From positions 558,001-622,000 of the forward strand of contig NZ_FTNQ01000001.1 of the NCBI RefSeq assembly GCF_900156455.1: a stretch of DNA of 64,000 bases. Direction: 5' to 3'. The stretch comes from Microbacterium sp. RURRCA19A. Its GTDB lineage: Bacteria > Actinomycetota > Actinomycetes > Actinomycetales > Microbacteriaceae. The translations under genes were made by a program, and so were the position numbers. The notes beneath the pieces are model-generated. The model made no database searches, was not told the origin of the DNA, and was given only the letters and a program-made list of their open reading frames with translations. Positions within the stretch are counted from its first letter, which is position 1. Each line of letters starts with the position of its first letter. Shown here piece by piece: positions 50,150-59,466 of the stretch.

Positions 50150-51394
50150 ATGCCTGCAGCGCCGAAGGTCTTCGGAATCATCCTCGCCGGCGGCGAGGGA
50201 AAGCGACTCATGCCCCTGACGGCCGACCGCGCCAAACCCGCCGTGCCCTTCGGGGGTCAGTACCGCCTGATCGACTTCGCGATCTCGAATCTCATCAACT
50301 CGGGACTCCGCCAGCTCGTCGTCCTGACGCAGTACAAGTCGCACAGTCTCGACCGGCACATCTCCCAGACGTGGCGGATGTCGCCGATGCTGGGGTCGTA
50401 CGTGGCATCCGTCCCCGCCCAGCAGCGGCTCGGCAAGCGCTGGTTCTCCGGTTCGGCAGACGCGATCCTGCAGTCGATGAACCTCATCCGCGACGAGAAG
50501 CCCGACATCGTCGTCGTCATCGGCGCCGATCACGTGTACCGCATGGACTTCGCGCAGATGCTCGACGCGCACATCGCCTCCGATGCGCGCGCCACGGTCG
50601 CCGGCATCCGTCAGCCCATCTCGCTCGCGAACCAGTTCGGCGTCATCGACACCGACCCGTCCGATCCGACGATGATCCGCGAGTTCCTCGAGAAGCCGCA
50701 GAACCCGACGGGGCTCGCCGACGCACCGCACGAGGTGCTCGCTTCGATGGGCAACTACATCTTCGACGCCGACGCGCTCGTCGAGGCCGTCACGCACGAC
50801 GGCGAACTGCCGACCTCCGCGCACGACATGGGCGGCGACATCGTTCCGTACTTCGTCAATCGCGGCGAAGCGGCGGTCTACGACTTCCAGCGCAATGACG
50901 TTCCCGGGTCGACCTCGCGCGACCGGTCGTACTGGCGCGACGTCGGCACGATCGAGTCGTTCTACGACGCCCACATGGATCTGATCTCGACGCTGCCCAT
51001 CTTCAACCTCTACAACACCGACTGGCCGATCTACTCGCAGACCGTCAACGCTCCCCCGGCGAAGTTCGTGCGCGACTCCGTGGGCCGGATCGGCAACGCC
51101 ATCGACTCGATCGTCTCCCTCGGTTCCGTGCTCTCGGGCACGCATCTCGAGCGCAGTGTCGTCGGGCCGTGGGCGCTGGCCGGCGGCGGATCGACGATCA
51201 CCGACTCGGTGCTCTTCGACGGCGTGCAGGTCGGCGCGGGAGCGCGTATCCACCGCGCGATCCTCGACAAGAACGTGACCCTGGCCCCCGGCGCGACCAT
51301 CGGTGTCGACCGCGAACGCGACCTCGCGCGCGGGTTCACCGTGACCGAGACCGGCATCACCGTCGTCGGGAAGGACGTCCGCGTCGAGGGCTGA
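50150..51394 (+). CDS. glgC: Glucose-1-phosphate adenylyltransferase
   Basis: The 414-residue product has [28 protein letters not shown] (nucleotide site), [36 protein letters not shown] and FLEKPQNP, then a left-handed beta-helix (about 290-414). It makes ADP-glucose for glycogen or maltose-1-phosphate. ATG at 50150 lies six bases after TATGGT, so leaderless. It is divergent from glgA with only 76 bp between the starts, so one region controls both. Confidence 0.96.
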   Translation: MPAAPKVFGIILAGGEGKRLMPLTADRAKPAVPFGGQYRLIDFAISNLINSGLRQLVVLTQYKSHSLDRHISQTWRMSPMLGSYVASVPAQQRLGKRWFSGSADAILQSMNLIRDEKPDIVVVIGADHVYRMDFAQMLDAHIASDARATVAGIRQPISLANQFGVIDTDPSDPTMIREFLEKPQNPTGLADAPHEVLASMGNYIFDADALVEAVTHDGELPTSAHDMGGDIVPYFVNRGEAAVYDFQRNDVPGSTSRDRSYWRDVGTIESFYDAHMDLISTLPIFNLYNTDWPIYSQTVNAPPAKFVRDSVGRIGNAIDSIVSLGSVLSGTHLERSVVGPWALAGGGSTITDSVLFDGVQVGAGARIHRAILDKNVTLAPGATIGVDRERDLARGFTVTETGITVVGKDVRVEG

Positions 51395-51408
51395 GCAGCC
51401 CGGATGCC

Positions 51409-51445
51409 GGAAGGGGCGGTGACCGCGATGGTCACCGCCCCTTCC
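51409..51445. terminator. Terminator between glgC and luxS
   Basis: Perfect 16-bp arms (GGAAGGGGCGGTGACC and complement) around GCGAT, 14 bp after the glgC stop and 13 bp before the luxS stop. It serves both convergent genes. Confidence 0.85.
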
Positions 51446-51458
51446 GCGTCTCAGCGGA

Positions 51459-51932
51459 TCAGACGCCCACGCGCGCGAACGCGTCGCGGCTGATTCCCTG
51501 GGCCAGGACGACCTTGGACCACTCGCGGGCGGTGTGCAGGCTGTGGTCGCGGTAGTTGCCGCAGCTGAACGCGTCGGTCCCGGGGACGTCGTCCCATTCC
51601 ACGTCCTCGGCGATGGCGCGGAGCGAGTCGGTGACGGCGACGACGACATCGCCGAGGTCGGGCTCACCCCACATGATCAGGTGGAAGCCGGTGCGGCATC
51701 CGAACGGCGAGATGTCGATCACGCCGTCGATCCGGTCACGGAGGAGGCTCGCGAGCAGGTGCTCGATCGTGTGGATGCCGGCGGTCGGGATCTCGCCCTC
51801 GTTCGGCTGCACCAGCCGAACGTCGAAGTTCGAGATGACATCGCCGCGCGGACCCGACTCGGTGCCGATGAGGCGGATGTAGGGGGCGAGCACGGCGGTG
51901 TGGTCGAGCGTGAAGCTCTCGACGTCGGCCAT
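51459..51932 (-). CDS. luxS: S-ribosylhomocysteine lyase
   Basis: The 157-residue product has the metal site His54 and His58 (HTIEH) with Cys124 (FSCGNY) and the catalytic FGCRTGF (Cys79). It cleaves S-ribosylhomocysteine to homocysteine and DPD, the precursor of autoinducer-2, as part of the activated methyl cycle. AAAGGA lies before the ATG at 51932. No mtn/pfs gene is adjacent. It stands alone, transcribed towards glgC. Confidence 0.97.
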   Translation of the reverse strand: MADVESFTLDHTAVLAPYIRLIGTESGPRGDVISNFDVRLVQPNEGEIPTAGIHTIEHLLASLLRDRIDGVIDISPFGCRTGFHLIMWGEPDLGDVVVAVTDSLRAIAEDVEWDDVPGTDAFSCGNYRDHSLHTAREWSKVVLAQGISRDAFARVGV

Positions 51933-52034
51933 GGAGGGGTCCTTTCGGCGGCGGGCACAGACATCCCCAGGGTACGCGCGACCTCGTCGGCCGGCGCCGC
52001 GTGGGTCGCCGCGTGACGCGCTAGGGTCGAGGCC

Positions 52035-52676
52035 GTGCCCGCACCCGCTCGTTTCCTCGTCGTCCTGGACGCCGACTACACCCTCATCCGCAACGAAGTC
52101 ATCGAGCTCCTGGCCGACGAAGCCGGCCGCGGGGCCGAGGTGGCCGCGGCCACGGAAGCCGCGATGCGCGGCGAGGTCGACTTCGCCGATAGCCTGCGGT
52201 CGCGGGTCGCCGCCCTCGCCGGGGTTCCGGTCGAGGCGTTCTCGCGCGCGATCGCGCGCATCGAGCCGACGCCCGGGGTGCGCGTCCTCATCGACGCCGT
52301 CCATGCCCGCGGTGGCGTGGTCGGGGTCGTGTCCGGCGGGTTCCACGAGGTCCTCGACACCGTCGCCCCCGATCTCGGCGTCGATGTGTGGCGCGCCAAC
52401 CGGCTCGTCGTCGCCGAGGGCGCGCTGACCGGAGAGGTGGACGGACCGATCGTGGATGCCACGGCCAAGGCCGACACCCTGCGCGAGTGGGCATCCGCAC
52501 ACGGCGTGCCGATGCCGCTCACGTTCGCGATCGGCGACGGCGCCAACGACCTGCGCATGATGGAGGCCGCGGGCCTCGGTCTCGCATTCAACGCCAAGCC
52601 CGCGGTGCGCGCCGCGGCCGACCTCGTGGTGGGCCCCGTCGATCTGGCCGAGGTCGTCCCGCTGCTCCCTCGCTGA
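52035..52676 (+). CDS. serB: Phosphoserine phosphatase-like HAD phosphatase
   Basis: The 213-residue product has the HAD motif LDADYTL (Asp12 and Asp14), [35 protein letters not shown] and [23 protein letters not shown], a close match to SerB over its full length without the N-terminal ACT domains. It would release serine from phosphoserine. The second Asp motif has Tyr in place of the usual Gly, which leaves slight doubt on specificity. GTG at 52035 lies seven bases after TAGGGT. Confidence 0.87.
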   Translation: MPAPARFLVVLDADYTLIRNEVIELLADEAGRGAEVAAATEAAMRGEVDFADSLRSRVAALAGVPVEAFSRAIARIEPTPGVRVLIDAVHARGGVVGVVSGGFHEVLDTVAPDLGVDVWRANRLVVAEGALTGEVDGPIVDATAKADTLREWASAHGVPMPLTFAIGDGANDLRMMEAAGLGLAFNAKPAVRAAADLVVGPVDLAEVVPLLPR

Positions 52677-52724
52677 GCGAGCGCCGCCCTCCGCGATGTC
52701 GGAGGCCCCTCCTACAGTGACGTC

Positions 52725-53396
52725 ATGGACGTGATTCTGGTTCCGGGCCTCTGGCTCGATGCATCGTCGTGGGATGCCGTTGTCCCCGCGCTCACCGAGG
52801 CGGGGCACCGCGTGCACCCGCTGACCCTCCCGACCGACGTCGACGCCGGCATCCGCGACTGGGTCGACGCGGTCGTCGCGCACGTCGACGCCGCTGCGGG
52901 CCCCGTGGTGCTCGTCGGACACTCCGGCGGGGGGAACGTCGTCTGGGGAGCCGCCGACGCGCGGCCCGACCGCATCTCACGTGTCGTGTTCGTCGACACG
53001 ATGCCCCCGCCCCCGGGCGCCATGATCTCGGAGTTCCCCGTCGAGAACGGCGTGGTGCCGTTCCCGGGCTGGGACTTCTTCGACGAGCCCGACATCGCCG
53101 ATCTCGACGACGACACGCGCAGACGTGTGGCCGCGTCGGTGATCGACGTGCCCGGGAGCGTCCCGACCGATCCGATCCCGCTGTCGGACGAGCGGCGCCA
53201 CGACATCCCGGTGACCGTGCTGTCGGGCCGGCTCGACGACAACGGAATCCGCGAAGCCCTCACCCAGTGGGGCGCGTTCGCCGACGAGTTCGAACGCATC
53301 GGCGATGTCGAGGTCGTCACGCTGGACAGCGGCCACTGGCCCCAGTTCTCGCAGCCCGAGGCCTTCGCCGCGCGATTGGTTCAGGCGGTGCGCTGA
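52725..53396 (+). CDS. Alpha/beta hydrolase (short, no cap)
   Basis: The 223-residue product has [34 protein letters not shown] (Ser nucleophile about 70), a late Asp region and a His in [15 protein letters not shown]. It is a small esterase-like hydrolase with unknown substrate. ATG at 52725 lies six bases after TACAGT (leaderless). The 49-bp gap from serB contains this promoter, so it is a separate transcript. Confidence 0.88.
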   Translation: MDVILVPGLWLDASSWDAVVPALTEAGHRVHPLTLPTDVDAGIRDWVDAVVAHVDAAAGPVVLVGHSGGGNVVWGAADARPDRISRVVFVDTMPPPPGAMISEFPVENGVVPFPGWDFFDEPDIADLDDDTRRRVAASVIDVPGSVPTDPIPLSDERRHDIPVTVLSGRLDDNGIREALTQWGAFADEFERIGDVEVVTLDSGHWPQFSQPEAFAARLVQAVR

Positions 53397-53472
53397 GCGG
53401 GGGTGCGGGGTTTGCCGAGCCCCCGGCGTGGCGCGCGGCGAACCCTCGACGCCTGCCGGGAGAACCCCGCCT

Positions 53473-54183
53473 TCAGTGCCCCATCCCGAGGCCGCCGTCG
53501 ACGGGGATGACCGCGCCCGAGATGTACGCGGCGTCATCGCCGGCGAGCCACGTGACGACACCGGCGACCTCGTCGGCCGAGGCGAATCGACCGGCGGGGA
53601 TGTTCTTCTTGTACTCGGCCTGGGTGTCGGCGGGCAGTTCGGCGGTCATGTCCGTCTCGATGAACCCGGGCGCCACGACGTTCGCGGTGATGCCGCGGCC
53701 GCCGAGTTCGCGGGTGAGCGATCGGGCGAAGCCGACGAGGGCGCTCTTGGACGCGGCGTAATTGATCTGCCCGGCCGAGCCGTACAGACCGACCACGCTC
53801 GAGATCAGGATCACGCGCCCCCAGCGCGCCTTGAGCATGCCCTTGGACGCGCGCTTGACCACGCGGAACGCGCCGCCCAGGTTGGTCGAGACGACGCTGT
53901 CGAAGTCGTCCTCGCTCATCCGCAGGAGCAGCGTGTCCTTCGTGATGCCGGCGTTGGCGACGACCACGGCGATCGGTCCGAGCTCGGCCTCGATCTGTGT
54001 GAACGCGGCGTCCACGGCGGCGGCGTCGGTGACGTCCGCGCGGACCGTCAGGGTCCCGGCCGGTCCCTCGCCCGAACGTGCGGTGACCGCGACACGCCAG
54101 CCCTCGGTGACGAAGCGTTCGGCGATGGCTCGTCCGATGCCGCGGTTTCCTCCGGTGACGACGACGACGCGGTCCTGGGACAT
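53473..54183 (-). CDS. fabG: 3-oxoacyl-ACP reductase FabG
   Basis: The 236-residue SDR has TGGNRGIG (cofactor, 10-17), NAGIT, ISSVVG with Ser, YAASK (catalytic Tyr/Lys) and VAPGFIETDMT, which is the FabG signature. It reduces 3-oxoacyl-ACP with NADPH in fatty-acid synthesis. AGGAG lies before the ATG. It is monocistronic here, away from other fatty-acid genes, so a second pathway role cannot be excluded. Confidence 0.9.
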   Translation of the reverse strand: MSQDRVVVVTGGNRGIGRAIAERFVTEGWRVAVTARSGEGPAGTLTVRADVTDAAAVDAAFTQIEAELGPIAVVVANAGITKDTLLLRMSEDDFDSVVSTNLGGAFRVVKRASKGMLKARWGRVILISSVVGLYGSAGQINYAASKSALVGFARSLTRELGGRGITANVVAPGFIETDMTAELPADTQAEYKKNIPAGRFASADEVAGVVTWLAGDDAAYISGAVIPVDGGLGMGH

Positions 54184-54316
54184 GTGAGACTCCTGCGGTG
54201 CGAGGGACGGAACCGGCCCAGCCTACCGACGACCCCGGCCCCGCCGGTCCTCGGGCGTTTGACACGGCCCGCGCCGCGCTGGAAGCCTGGACACGAGTAC
54301 GACGAAAGGGACGCCC

Positions 54317-54928
54317 GTGAGCGACGACCAGACCCCCGCCCCGCGCAACGACGGCGACACGCCCGCCACCGCCGGCGCACCCGACGCCGCCGCGTACCCC
54401 GCTCCCCCGGCACCGCCCGTCCCGCCCGCGCCCACCGCGGACGCACCGTCGTACGCTGCCCCCACCGCCGATGCCCCCGGATACGACGCCCCCGCTGCCC
54501 CCGCCTACGGCGCGCCCGCGGCCCCGGCGTACGGTGCTCCCGCGGCCCCGGCCCCGGCCTACGGCGCTCCCGCCTACGGGCAGGCGCCCGCGTACGGGCA
54601 GACCCCGGCGTACGGGAAGACTCCCTACGGATCGGCCCCCGCCGCGTACGGCTCCGCCGCGCGGACCAACGTGCTCGCGATCATCTCGCTCGTGGCATCC
54701 ATCGCCGGATTCATCGGGCTGATCCCGGTCATCGGTCCGATCGCAGCCGTCATCACCGGCCACATCTCGCTGGGCCAGATCAAGCGCACGGGAGAGCAGG
54801 GACGCGGCATGGCCCTCGCCGGCACCATCGTCGGCTGGGTCGGAATCGGCGTGATCGTCCTGATCGCGATCTTCTTCATCGTCTTCGTGGGGATCGCCGC
54901 GAGCCAGTCGTCTCGATACGGCGCCTAA
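54317..54928 (+). CDS. DUF4190 domain membrane protein with AYGAP repeats
   Basis: The 203-residue product has a disordered Pro/Ala/Tyr/Gly-rich N-terminal half (repeats AYGAPAAP, then AYGQAP/AYGQTP/AYGKTP, about 55-110). Two membrane helices follow (about 120-140 and 165-190) with a GHISLGQIKRTGEQGRGMALAG loop, the DUF4190 hallmark. The long repeat tail probably lies in the cytoplasm. Function is unknown; such proteins are common in actinobacteria. A GAAAGGGA ribosome binding site precedes the GTG. Confidence 0.88.
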   Translation: MSDDQTPAPRNDGDTPATAGAPDAAAYPAPPAPPVPPAPTADAPSYAAPTADAPGYDAPAAPAYGAPAAPAYGAPAAPAPAYGAPAYGQAPAYGQTPAYGKTPYGSAPAAYGSAARTNVLAIISLVASIAGFIGLIPVIGPIAAVITGHISLGQIKRTGEQGRGMALAGTIVGWVGIGVIVLIAIFFIVFVGIAASQSSRYGA

Positions 54929-54971
54929 TCCCGCCCGAGCACCCCGCGACGGGCGTACTCTGGGTCTCACC

Positions 54972-55340
54972 GTGAAGACATCGCCCCGCGCTCAGTCAGC
55001 GACGTCGCTCCCGCAGGCTCCGGGAGACGACGCCGGATCCCGTTTCACCAAGTACATGGTGATGATGGGGATCCGCCTTGCGTGCTTCGCGGCGATGTTC
55101 CTCATCACTCCGTACGGCTGGTACACCTTCGTGTTCGCCGCCGGTGCGATCTTCCTCCCCTACCTCGCCGTGATCGTGGCGAACGTCGGCCAGGATGCCG
55201 ACGTGGTCGACGCCGTCGCACCGGAGCGCATGATCGAAGCGGCGCCGTCGACCCCCGCCGTGGACGACTCCGACGCGCCGACCGTCATCCGCATCGCCGA
55301 GACTCCGCGTCTCGAGCAGCCGCGCGACGAGCGGTCGTGA
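54972..55340 (+). CDS. DUF3099 family membrane protein
   Basis: The 122-residue product has two membrane helices (MGIRLACFAAMFLITPYGWYTF; FAAGAIFLPYLAVIVANV) flanked by KYMVMM and an acidic tail. The arrangement R-x-x-CF...P-x-x-Y is that of actinobacterial DUF3099 proteins, which have no assigned function. TACTCT lies 10 bp before the GTG. The stop overlaps the next gene's GTG (GTGA), so the two are one operon. Confidence 0.83.
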   Translation: MKTSPRAQSATSLPQAPGDDAGSRFTKYMVMMGIRLACFAAMFLITPYGWYTFVFAAGAIFLPYLAVIVANVGQDADVVDAVAPERMIEAAPSTPAVDDSDAPTVIRIAETPRLEQPRDERS

Positions 55341-55543
55341 CCGACGCCCCCGTCGAATGCTCCCGCGCCGGTTGCCGCGCGCCCGCGGAGTGGGCGATCC
55401 GGTGGCGGAACCCGCGCATCCATTCCGAGGACCGCCGTAAGACCTGGGTCGCCTGCGGTGAGCACGTCGGGTACCTCCGCGAATTCCTGAGGGCGCGGGA
55501 CTTCCCCGTTGAGGTCTCCGCGCTGGCGGGGGATCCGGCGTGA
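55337..55543 (+). CDS. Small putative zinc-binding protein (68 aa)
   Basis: The product starts VTDAPVECSRAGCRAPAEWAIRWRNPRIH with a C-x4-C pair and continues WVACGEHVGYLREFL, in which a third Cys and a His could complete a zinc site. It is highly conserved in appearance, with Trp and charged residues, but I do not know a function. Its GTG overlaps the DUF3099 stop by four bases (GTGA). The pair DUF3099 plus this small protein is repeated in many actinobacteria as far as I recall, which is not checked. Confidence 0.7.
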   Translation: MTDAPVECSRAGCRAPAEWAIRWRNPRIHSEDRRKTWVACGEHVGYLREFLRARDFPVEVSALAGDPA

Positions 55544-55577
55544 ACACCGACCCAGCGACCGACGTACGCTGGATGAC

Positions 55578-55682
55578 GTGGTCAGGCCTGTAGAGATGAG
55601 TGCGCGCGCCGCGCGGCGCCCCCGTCCTGCCCGCTCCCCGCTGGCGCATCGCGAGCCACTCCGGTCGGGAGGGCCGTCATGA
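55578..55682 (+). CDS. Putative leaderless mini-ORF (34 aa) upstream of SURF1
   Basis: A GTG at 55578 lies seven bases after TACGCT (55565-55570), the leaderless layout. The frame (VVRPVEMSARAARRPRPARS and on) runs 34 codons to a TGA that overlaps the SURF1 ATG (ATGA, 55679-55682). An internal ATG at 55596 is an alternative start. It is Arg/Pro-rich like the mini-ORF at 6474. It may be a translational coupler. Confidence 0.35.
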   Translation: MVRPVEMSARAARRPRPARSPLAHREPLRSGGPS

Positions 55683-56578
55683 ACGGGCGCGAGATGCCCG
55701 CGGCCGCACGCTGGAGCATGTACGTCGGCATCGCGATCCTCTTCGCCATCGCCTGCGGGTTCCTCTCGAACTGGCAGTTCTCGCGCAACGCCGACCGCAG
55801 CGAGCAGCTGCAGCTGGTGGCCGACAACTACGACGCCGCACCCGTGCCCCTCGGCGATCTGCTCGCGCCGGGCGCGGAGTTGAACCCCGCCGACGAGTGG
55901 CGCCCGGTACGCCTGGAGGGGCGATACCTCCCCGACGAGCAGCTCCTCGTGCGCAACCGGCCGCACGGCGGCACGGCGGCCTTCGAGCAGCTCGTGCCCT
56001 TCCGCCTCGACGACGGCCGCACGTTCCTCGTCGATCGCGGCTGGCTCCCGCCGGGCGATCGCCAGGCGGATCCGGACGAGATCCCGGCACCCCCGTCGGG
56101 CGAGGTGACCGTCGAAGTCCGGCTGCGCCCCGAAGAAGCCGCGCCCACCTCGGGTCGTACCGCCGAGCTCGGGCAGGTCCCCACGATCAACCTCGGTCTC
56201 GTCGCCGAGCAGACGGGCCCGATCGAGCAGGGCGCGTACGGCCTGTTGATGTCGGAGTCCCCCGCGCCGGCGACCGCCCCGACGCCCGTCGATCCGCCCA
56301 GCAACGACCCCGGACCGTACCTCTCCTACGCGGTGCAGTGGATCCTGTTCGCTGTGATGGGGTTCGGCTTCATCGCGTACGTCATCGTGAACGAGCGCAA
56401 GCTCCGCCGCGAGGAGGCAGAGGATGCCGAGGGCGACGGAGCGCCGGAGGCGACACCGGAGCCGGAGAAGGTCCCGCACGAGCGCCGCCGGGTCGACCCC
56501 GTCGCCCTCCACCGGGCACGCAAACGCCCGAAGGATCGCGACGCCGACGACGAGGACGCTCTGCTCGACGCCCGCTGA
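55679..56578 (+). CDS. SURF1 family protein
   Basis: The 299-residue product has an N-terminal membrane helix (WSMYVGIAILFAIACGFLSNWQFSRN), a periplasmic-side SURF1 domain with VRLEGRYLPDEQLLVRNRP and LVDRGWLPPG, a second membrane helix (YLSYAVQWILFAVMGFGFIAYV) and a charged cytoplasmic tail of 65 residues. SURF1 proteins help assembly of cytochrome c oxidase. The start overlaps the stop of an upstream mini-ORF, and GGGAGGG lies close by. Confidence 0.92.
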   Translation: MNGREMPAAARWSMYVGIAILFAIACGFLSNWQFSRNADRSEQLQLVADNYDAAPVPLGDLLAPGAELNPADEWRPVRLEGRYLPDEQLLVRNRPHGGTAAFEQLVPFRLDDGRTFLVDRGWLPPGDRQADPDEIPAPPSGEVTVEVRLRPEEAAPTSGRTAELGQVPTINLGLVAEQTGPIEQGAYGLLMSESPAPATAPTPVDPPSNDPGPYLSYAVQWILFAVMGFGFIAYVIVNERKLRREEAEDAEGDGAPEATPEPEKVPHERRRVDPVALHRARKRPKDRDADDEDALLDAR

Positions 56579-56626
56579 GCGCGCAGAATCCCGGCGGCCG
56601 CGGCATCCGCTCGGCTCGAAGGGGCG

Positions 56627-58225
56627 TTACGCCAGTGTGATCAGATCCGCGTAGTCGCGGCCCCAGATGTCTTCCACGCCATCGGGCAGGATGAGCACGC
56701 GCTCGGGGTTGAGCGCCTCGACGGCTCCCTCGTCGTGCGACACGAGCACGACCGCGCCCTCGTAATGCGCCAGGGCGCCGAGGATCTCCTCGCGCGAGGC
56801 GGGGTCGAGGTTGTTCGTGGGCTCGTCGAGCAGCAGCATGTTCGCCGACGACACCACGAGCGTCGCGAGCGACAGGCGTGTCTTCTCGCCGCCCGAGAGG
56901 ACACCGGCGGGCTTCAGCACGTCGTCGCCGACGAACAGGAACGAGCCGAGCACCTTCCGGGCCTCGGTCGCGGTGATGTCGGGGGCGGCGGACATCATGT
57001 TGTCCAGCACCGACCGGGTGACGTCGAGGTTCTCGTGCTCCTGGGCGTAGTAGCCGATCTTCAGACCGTGCCCGGGCTCGAGCTGACCGGTGTCGGGCTG
57101 GTCGACGCCCGCGAGGATGCGCAGGAGGGTGGTCTTGCCCGCACCGTTGAGACCCAGGATGACGACGCGCGAGCCGCGATCGATCGCGAGGTCCACGTCG
57201 GTGAAGATCTCCAGCGATCCGTAGGACTTCGACAGACCGGATGCCATGAGCGGCGTCTTGCCGCACGGGGCAGGCTTCGGGAACCGGAGCTTCGCGACCC
57301 GCTCGTCCTGACGCACGTCGTCGAGGCCCTGGAGCATCTTCTCGGCGCGCGCGACCATCTGGTGCGCGGCGGCGGCCTTGGAGGCCTTCGCCCCGAAGCG
57401 CGCGGCCTGCAACTGCAGGGCCGTCGCCTTCTTCTCGACGTTGGCGCGCTCCTTCTTGCGGCGCTCCTCGTCGGCCACCCGCTGGCGCAGGTAGTTCTTC
57501 CAGTTCATGTTGTAGACGTCGATGACCTGGCGGTTGGCATCCAGGTAGAACACCCGGTTCACGGTCTCGCCGACGAGCTCGACATCGTGCGAGATCACGA
57601 TGAGCCCGCCCTTGTACCCCTTGAGGAACTCGCGCAGCCACACGACGCTGTCGGCGTCGAGGTGGTTGGTCGGCTCGTCGAGGATCATCGTCTGCGCGTC
57701 CGAGAACAGGATGCGCGCCAACTCGATGCGCCGGCGCTGACCGCCCGAGAGCGTCTTCAGGGGCTGGTCGAGGATCCGGTCGGGGAGCGAGAGGTTGTGG
57801 GCGATGGATGCCGCCTCCGCCTCGGCCGCGTACCCGCCGGCTGCCTCGAACTCCTCGGTGAGCCGGCCGTACTTCTTCATCGCCTTCGCCGCGACCGCGG
57901 GGTCGTCGTCGCCCATCGCCAGCGACGCCTCGTGCATGCCGAGAGCCAGGGAGCCGAGGCCGCGGGCGTCGAGGATGCGGGTGCGCGCCAGCATCTCGGG
58001 GTCACCCGAACGCGGATCCTGCGGGAGGTAGCCGAGCTCGCCGCTGCGGTCGACGCCGCCGTTCGCGGGCAGCAGGTCGCCCGCGAGGACCTTGGTGAGT
58101 GTCGTCTTCCCCGCGCCGTTGCGGCCCACGAGGCCGATCTTGTCGCCGTCCGAGACGCGGAACGACACCTCCGACATCAGCACGCGCGCGCCGACGCGGA
58201 TCTCGAGATCGTGCACGGCGAGCAC
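56627..58225 (-). CDS. ABC-F family ATPase
   Basis: The 532-residue product has two ATP-binding domains: GLVGRNGAGKTTLTKVL with LSGGQRRRIELARIL, and VVILGLNGAGKTTLLRIL with LSGGEKTRLSLATLV. They are separated by a charged linker (RVADEERRKKERANVEKKATALQLQAARF) and lack membrane segments. ABC-F proteins act on the ribosome. It is not clearly one of the antibiotic-protection types. GTG at 58225 is chosen, being where the family's first strand begins; the Shine-Dalgarno is weak. TATACT at 58282-58287 (minus strand) is a good -10. Confidence 0.92.
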   Translation of the reverse strand: MLAVHDLEIRVGARVLMSEVSFRVSDGDKIGLVGRNGAGKTTLTKVLAGDLLPANGGVDRSGELGYLPQDPRSGDPEMLARTRILDARGLGSLALGMHEASLAMGDDDPAVAAKAMKKYGRLTEEFEAAGGYAAEAEAASIAHNLSLPDRILDQPLKTLSGGQRRRIELARILFSDAQTMILDEPTNHLDADSVVWLREFLKGYKGGLIVISHDVELVGETVNRVFYLDANRQVIDVYNMNWKNYLRQRVADEERRKKERANVEKKATALQLQAARFGAKASKAAAAHQMVARAEKMLQGLDDVRQDERVAKLRFPKPAPCGKTPLMASGLSKSYGSLEIFTDVDLAIDRGSRVVILGLNGAGKTTLLRILAGVDQPDTGQLEPGHGLKIGYYAQEHENLDVTRSVLDNMMSAAPDITATEARKVLGSFLFVGDDVLKPAGVLSGGEKTRLSLATLVVSSANMLLLDEPTNNLDPASREEILGALAHYEGAVVLVSHDEGAVEALNPERVLILPDGVEDIWGRDYADLITLA

Positions 58226-58281
58226 AGCAGACGTCCGTTCGTCGAAGGAAAGGGAAGGCGGCCGATGATGGCCAGCCACCC

Positions 58282-58287
58282 AGTATA
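58282..58287 (-). promoter_or_regulatory. -10 element (TATACT) of the ABC-F gene
   Basis: TATACT on the minus strand matches the actinobacterial -10 consensus and lies 57 bp from the chosen GTG. The resulting leader of about 50 nt is longer than for most genes here and could hold a short leader peptide, as some ABC-F genes do, but I see no convincing one. Confidence 0.5.
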
Positions 58288-58366
58288 CGGCGCGTGCGGA
58301 TTGCCTCGCCGTCGAGACGTTCCGGCGACCCCGGGTTTGCGGTCGCGACGAGACCGTGATCTAAAC

Positions 58367-58385
58367 TAAGCCTATCCTTACCTAA
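58367..58385. promoter_or_regulatory. DtxR/IdeR-type iron box of the siderophore operon
   Basis: TAAGCCTATCCTTACCTAA matches the 19-bp iron-box consensus (TTAGGTTAGGCTAACCTAA, either strand) at about 14 positions. It ends 17 bp before the substrate-binding gene and would repress it when iron is available. Confidence 0.8.
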
Positions 58386-58402
58386 CTCGCAGGAGGTCCT
58401 CT

Positions 58403-59437
58403 GTGTCCCGTTTCCGCGCGCTGGCTGCTCTCGCCGCCGCCACGGCCCTCGTCCTGACCGGCTGCGCCGGCACCTCCGCCGCCCCGGGCACGCAGGACGC
58501 CTCCACGGCCGCCGACGGCTCGTTCCCCGTGACGATCGACCACGCCTTCGGCGAGACGACCATCGAGAGCGAACCGAAGCGCGTCGTGACGGTGAGCTGG
58601 GGCAACCAGGAAGCCGCCCTCGCTCTCGGTGTCGTGCCCGTCGCAATGCCCAAGGTCACCTGGGGCGACGAGGACGGCGACGGACTCCTCCCCTGGGTGA
58701 AGGACAAGCTCGACGAGCTCGGCGCCGAGACCCCGACCCTCATGGACGAGACCAACGGCTTCGACTACGAGGCGATCGCCGACGCGAAGCCCGACGTCAT
58801 CCTCGGCGCGTACTCGGGCATGACCCAGGAGCAGTACGACACCCTCAGCAAGATCGCCCCCGTGGTGGCGTACCCGGAGATCGCCTGGGGCACCACCTGG
58901 CAGGACATGACCCTGACGGATGCCAAGGCCCTCGGCCGCGAGACGCAGGCGCAGGACCTCATCGCCGACCTTGAGAAGCACGTCGCCGACGAGACCGCGA
59001 AGTACCCGGCGCTGGCGGGCATGAAGCAGATGTTCACGTACATCGACCCCACCGACCTCAGCACCGTCGGCTACTACTCGCTGAAGGACCCGCGGGCGAT
59101 GTACCTGAGCGAGTTCGGAATGACGCCCTCGTCGGCGGTCGAGACCTCCAGCGCCGACGGCGAGACCTTCTGGTTCACCCAGAGCGCCGAGCAGATCGAG
59201 AACTTCTCCGACGTGAACACCCTCGTCGGCTACGGAACCGACGCCACGCTCGCCCAGCTCCAGGCGGACCCGCTGTGGTCGCGGATCCCCGCCATCGCTT
59301 CCGGCGCGGTCGTGATGCTGCCCGACGACACCTCGCTCGCGGCGGTCGCGAACCCCAGCCCGCTCTCGATCGGCACGCAGCTGGGCGACGAGTACATCGG
59401 CCTCGTCGGCGCCGCGGCCCAGAAGGCCGCGTCCTGA
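58403..59437 (+). CDS. Iron-siderophore ABC transporter substrate-binding lipoprotein
   Basis: The 344-residue product has a lipoprotein signal (LVLTGC, Cys21) and a FecB/BtuF fold: TIDHAFGETTIESEPKRVVTV, FDYEAIADAKPDVILGAYSGM, and LQADPLWSRIPAIASGAVVML. It binds ferric siderophore outside the membrane. AGGAGG (58391-58396) lies 6 nt before the GTG. It heads an operon with two permeases and an ATPase, behind an iron box. Its stop overlaps a 9-codon ORF (TGATG). Confidence 0.94.
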   Translation: MSRFRALAALAAATALVLTGCAGTSAAPGTQDASTAADGSFPVTIDHAFGETTIESEPKRVVTVSWGNQEAALALGVVPVAMPKVTWGDEDGDGLLPWVKDKLDELGAETPTLMDETNGFDYEAIADAKPDVILGAYSGMTQEQYDTLSKIAPVVAYPEIAWGTTWQDMTLTDAKALGRETQAQDLIADLEKHVADETAKYPALAGMKQMFTYIDPTDLSTVGYYSLKDPRAMYLSEFGMTPSSAVETSSADGETFWFTQSAEQIENFSDVNTLVGYGTDATLAQLQADPLWSRIPAIASGAVVMLPDDTSLAAVANPSPLSIGTQLGDEYIGLVGAAAQKAAS

Positions 59438-59466
59438 TGCGGATCCCCCACCCGTCGACGCGATGA
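59437..59466 (+). CDS. Putative mini-ORF (9 aa) between binding protein and permease genes
   Basis: The ATG shares its A with the binding-protein stop (TGATG). The frame reads MRIPHPSTR and ends in a TGA overlapping the permease ATG (ATGA). It is too short to be coding evidence in itself. It would keep the ribosome within reach of the permease start. See also 61561-61614 in the same operon. Confidence 0.3.
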   Translation: MRIPHPSTR

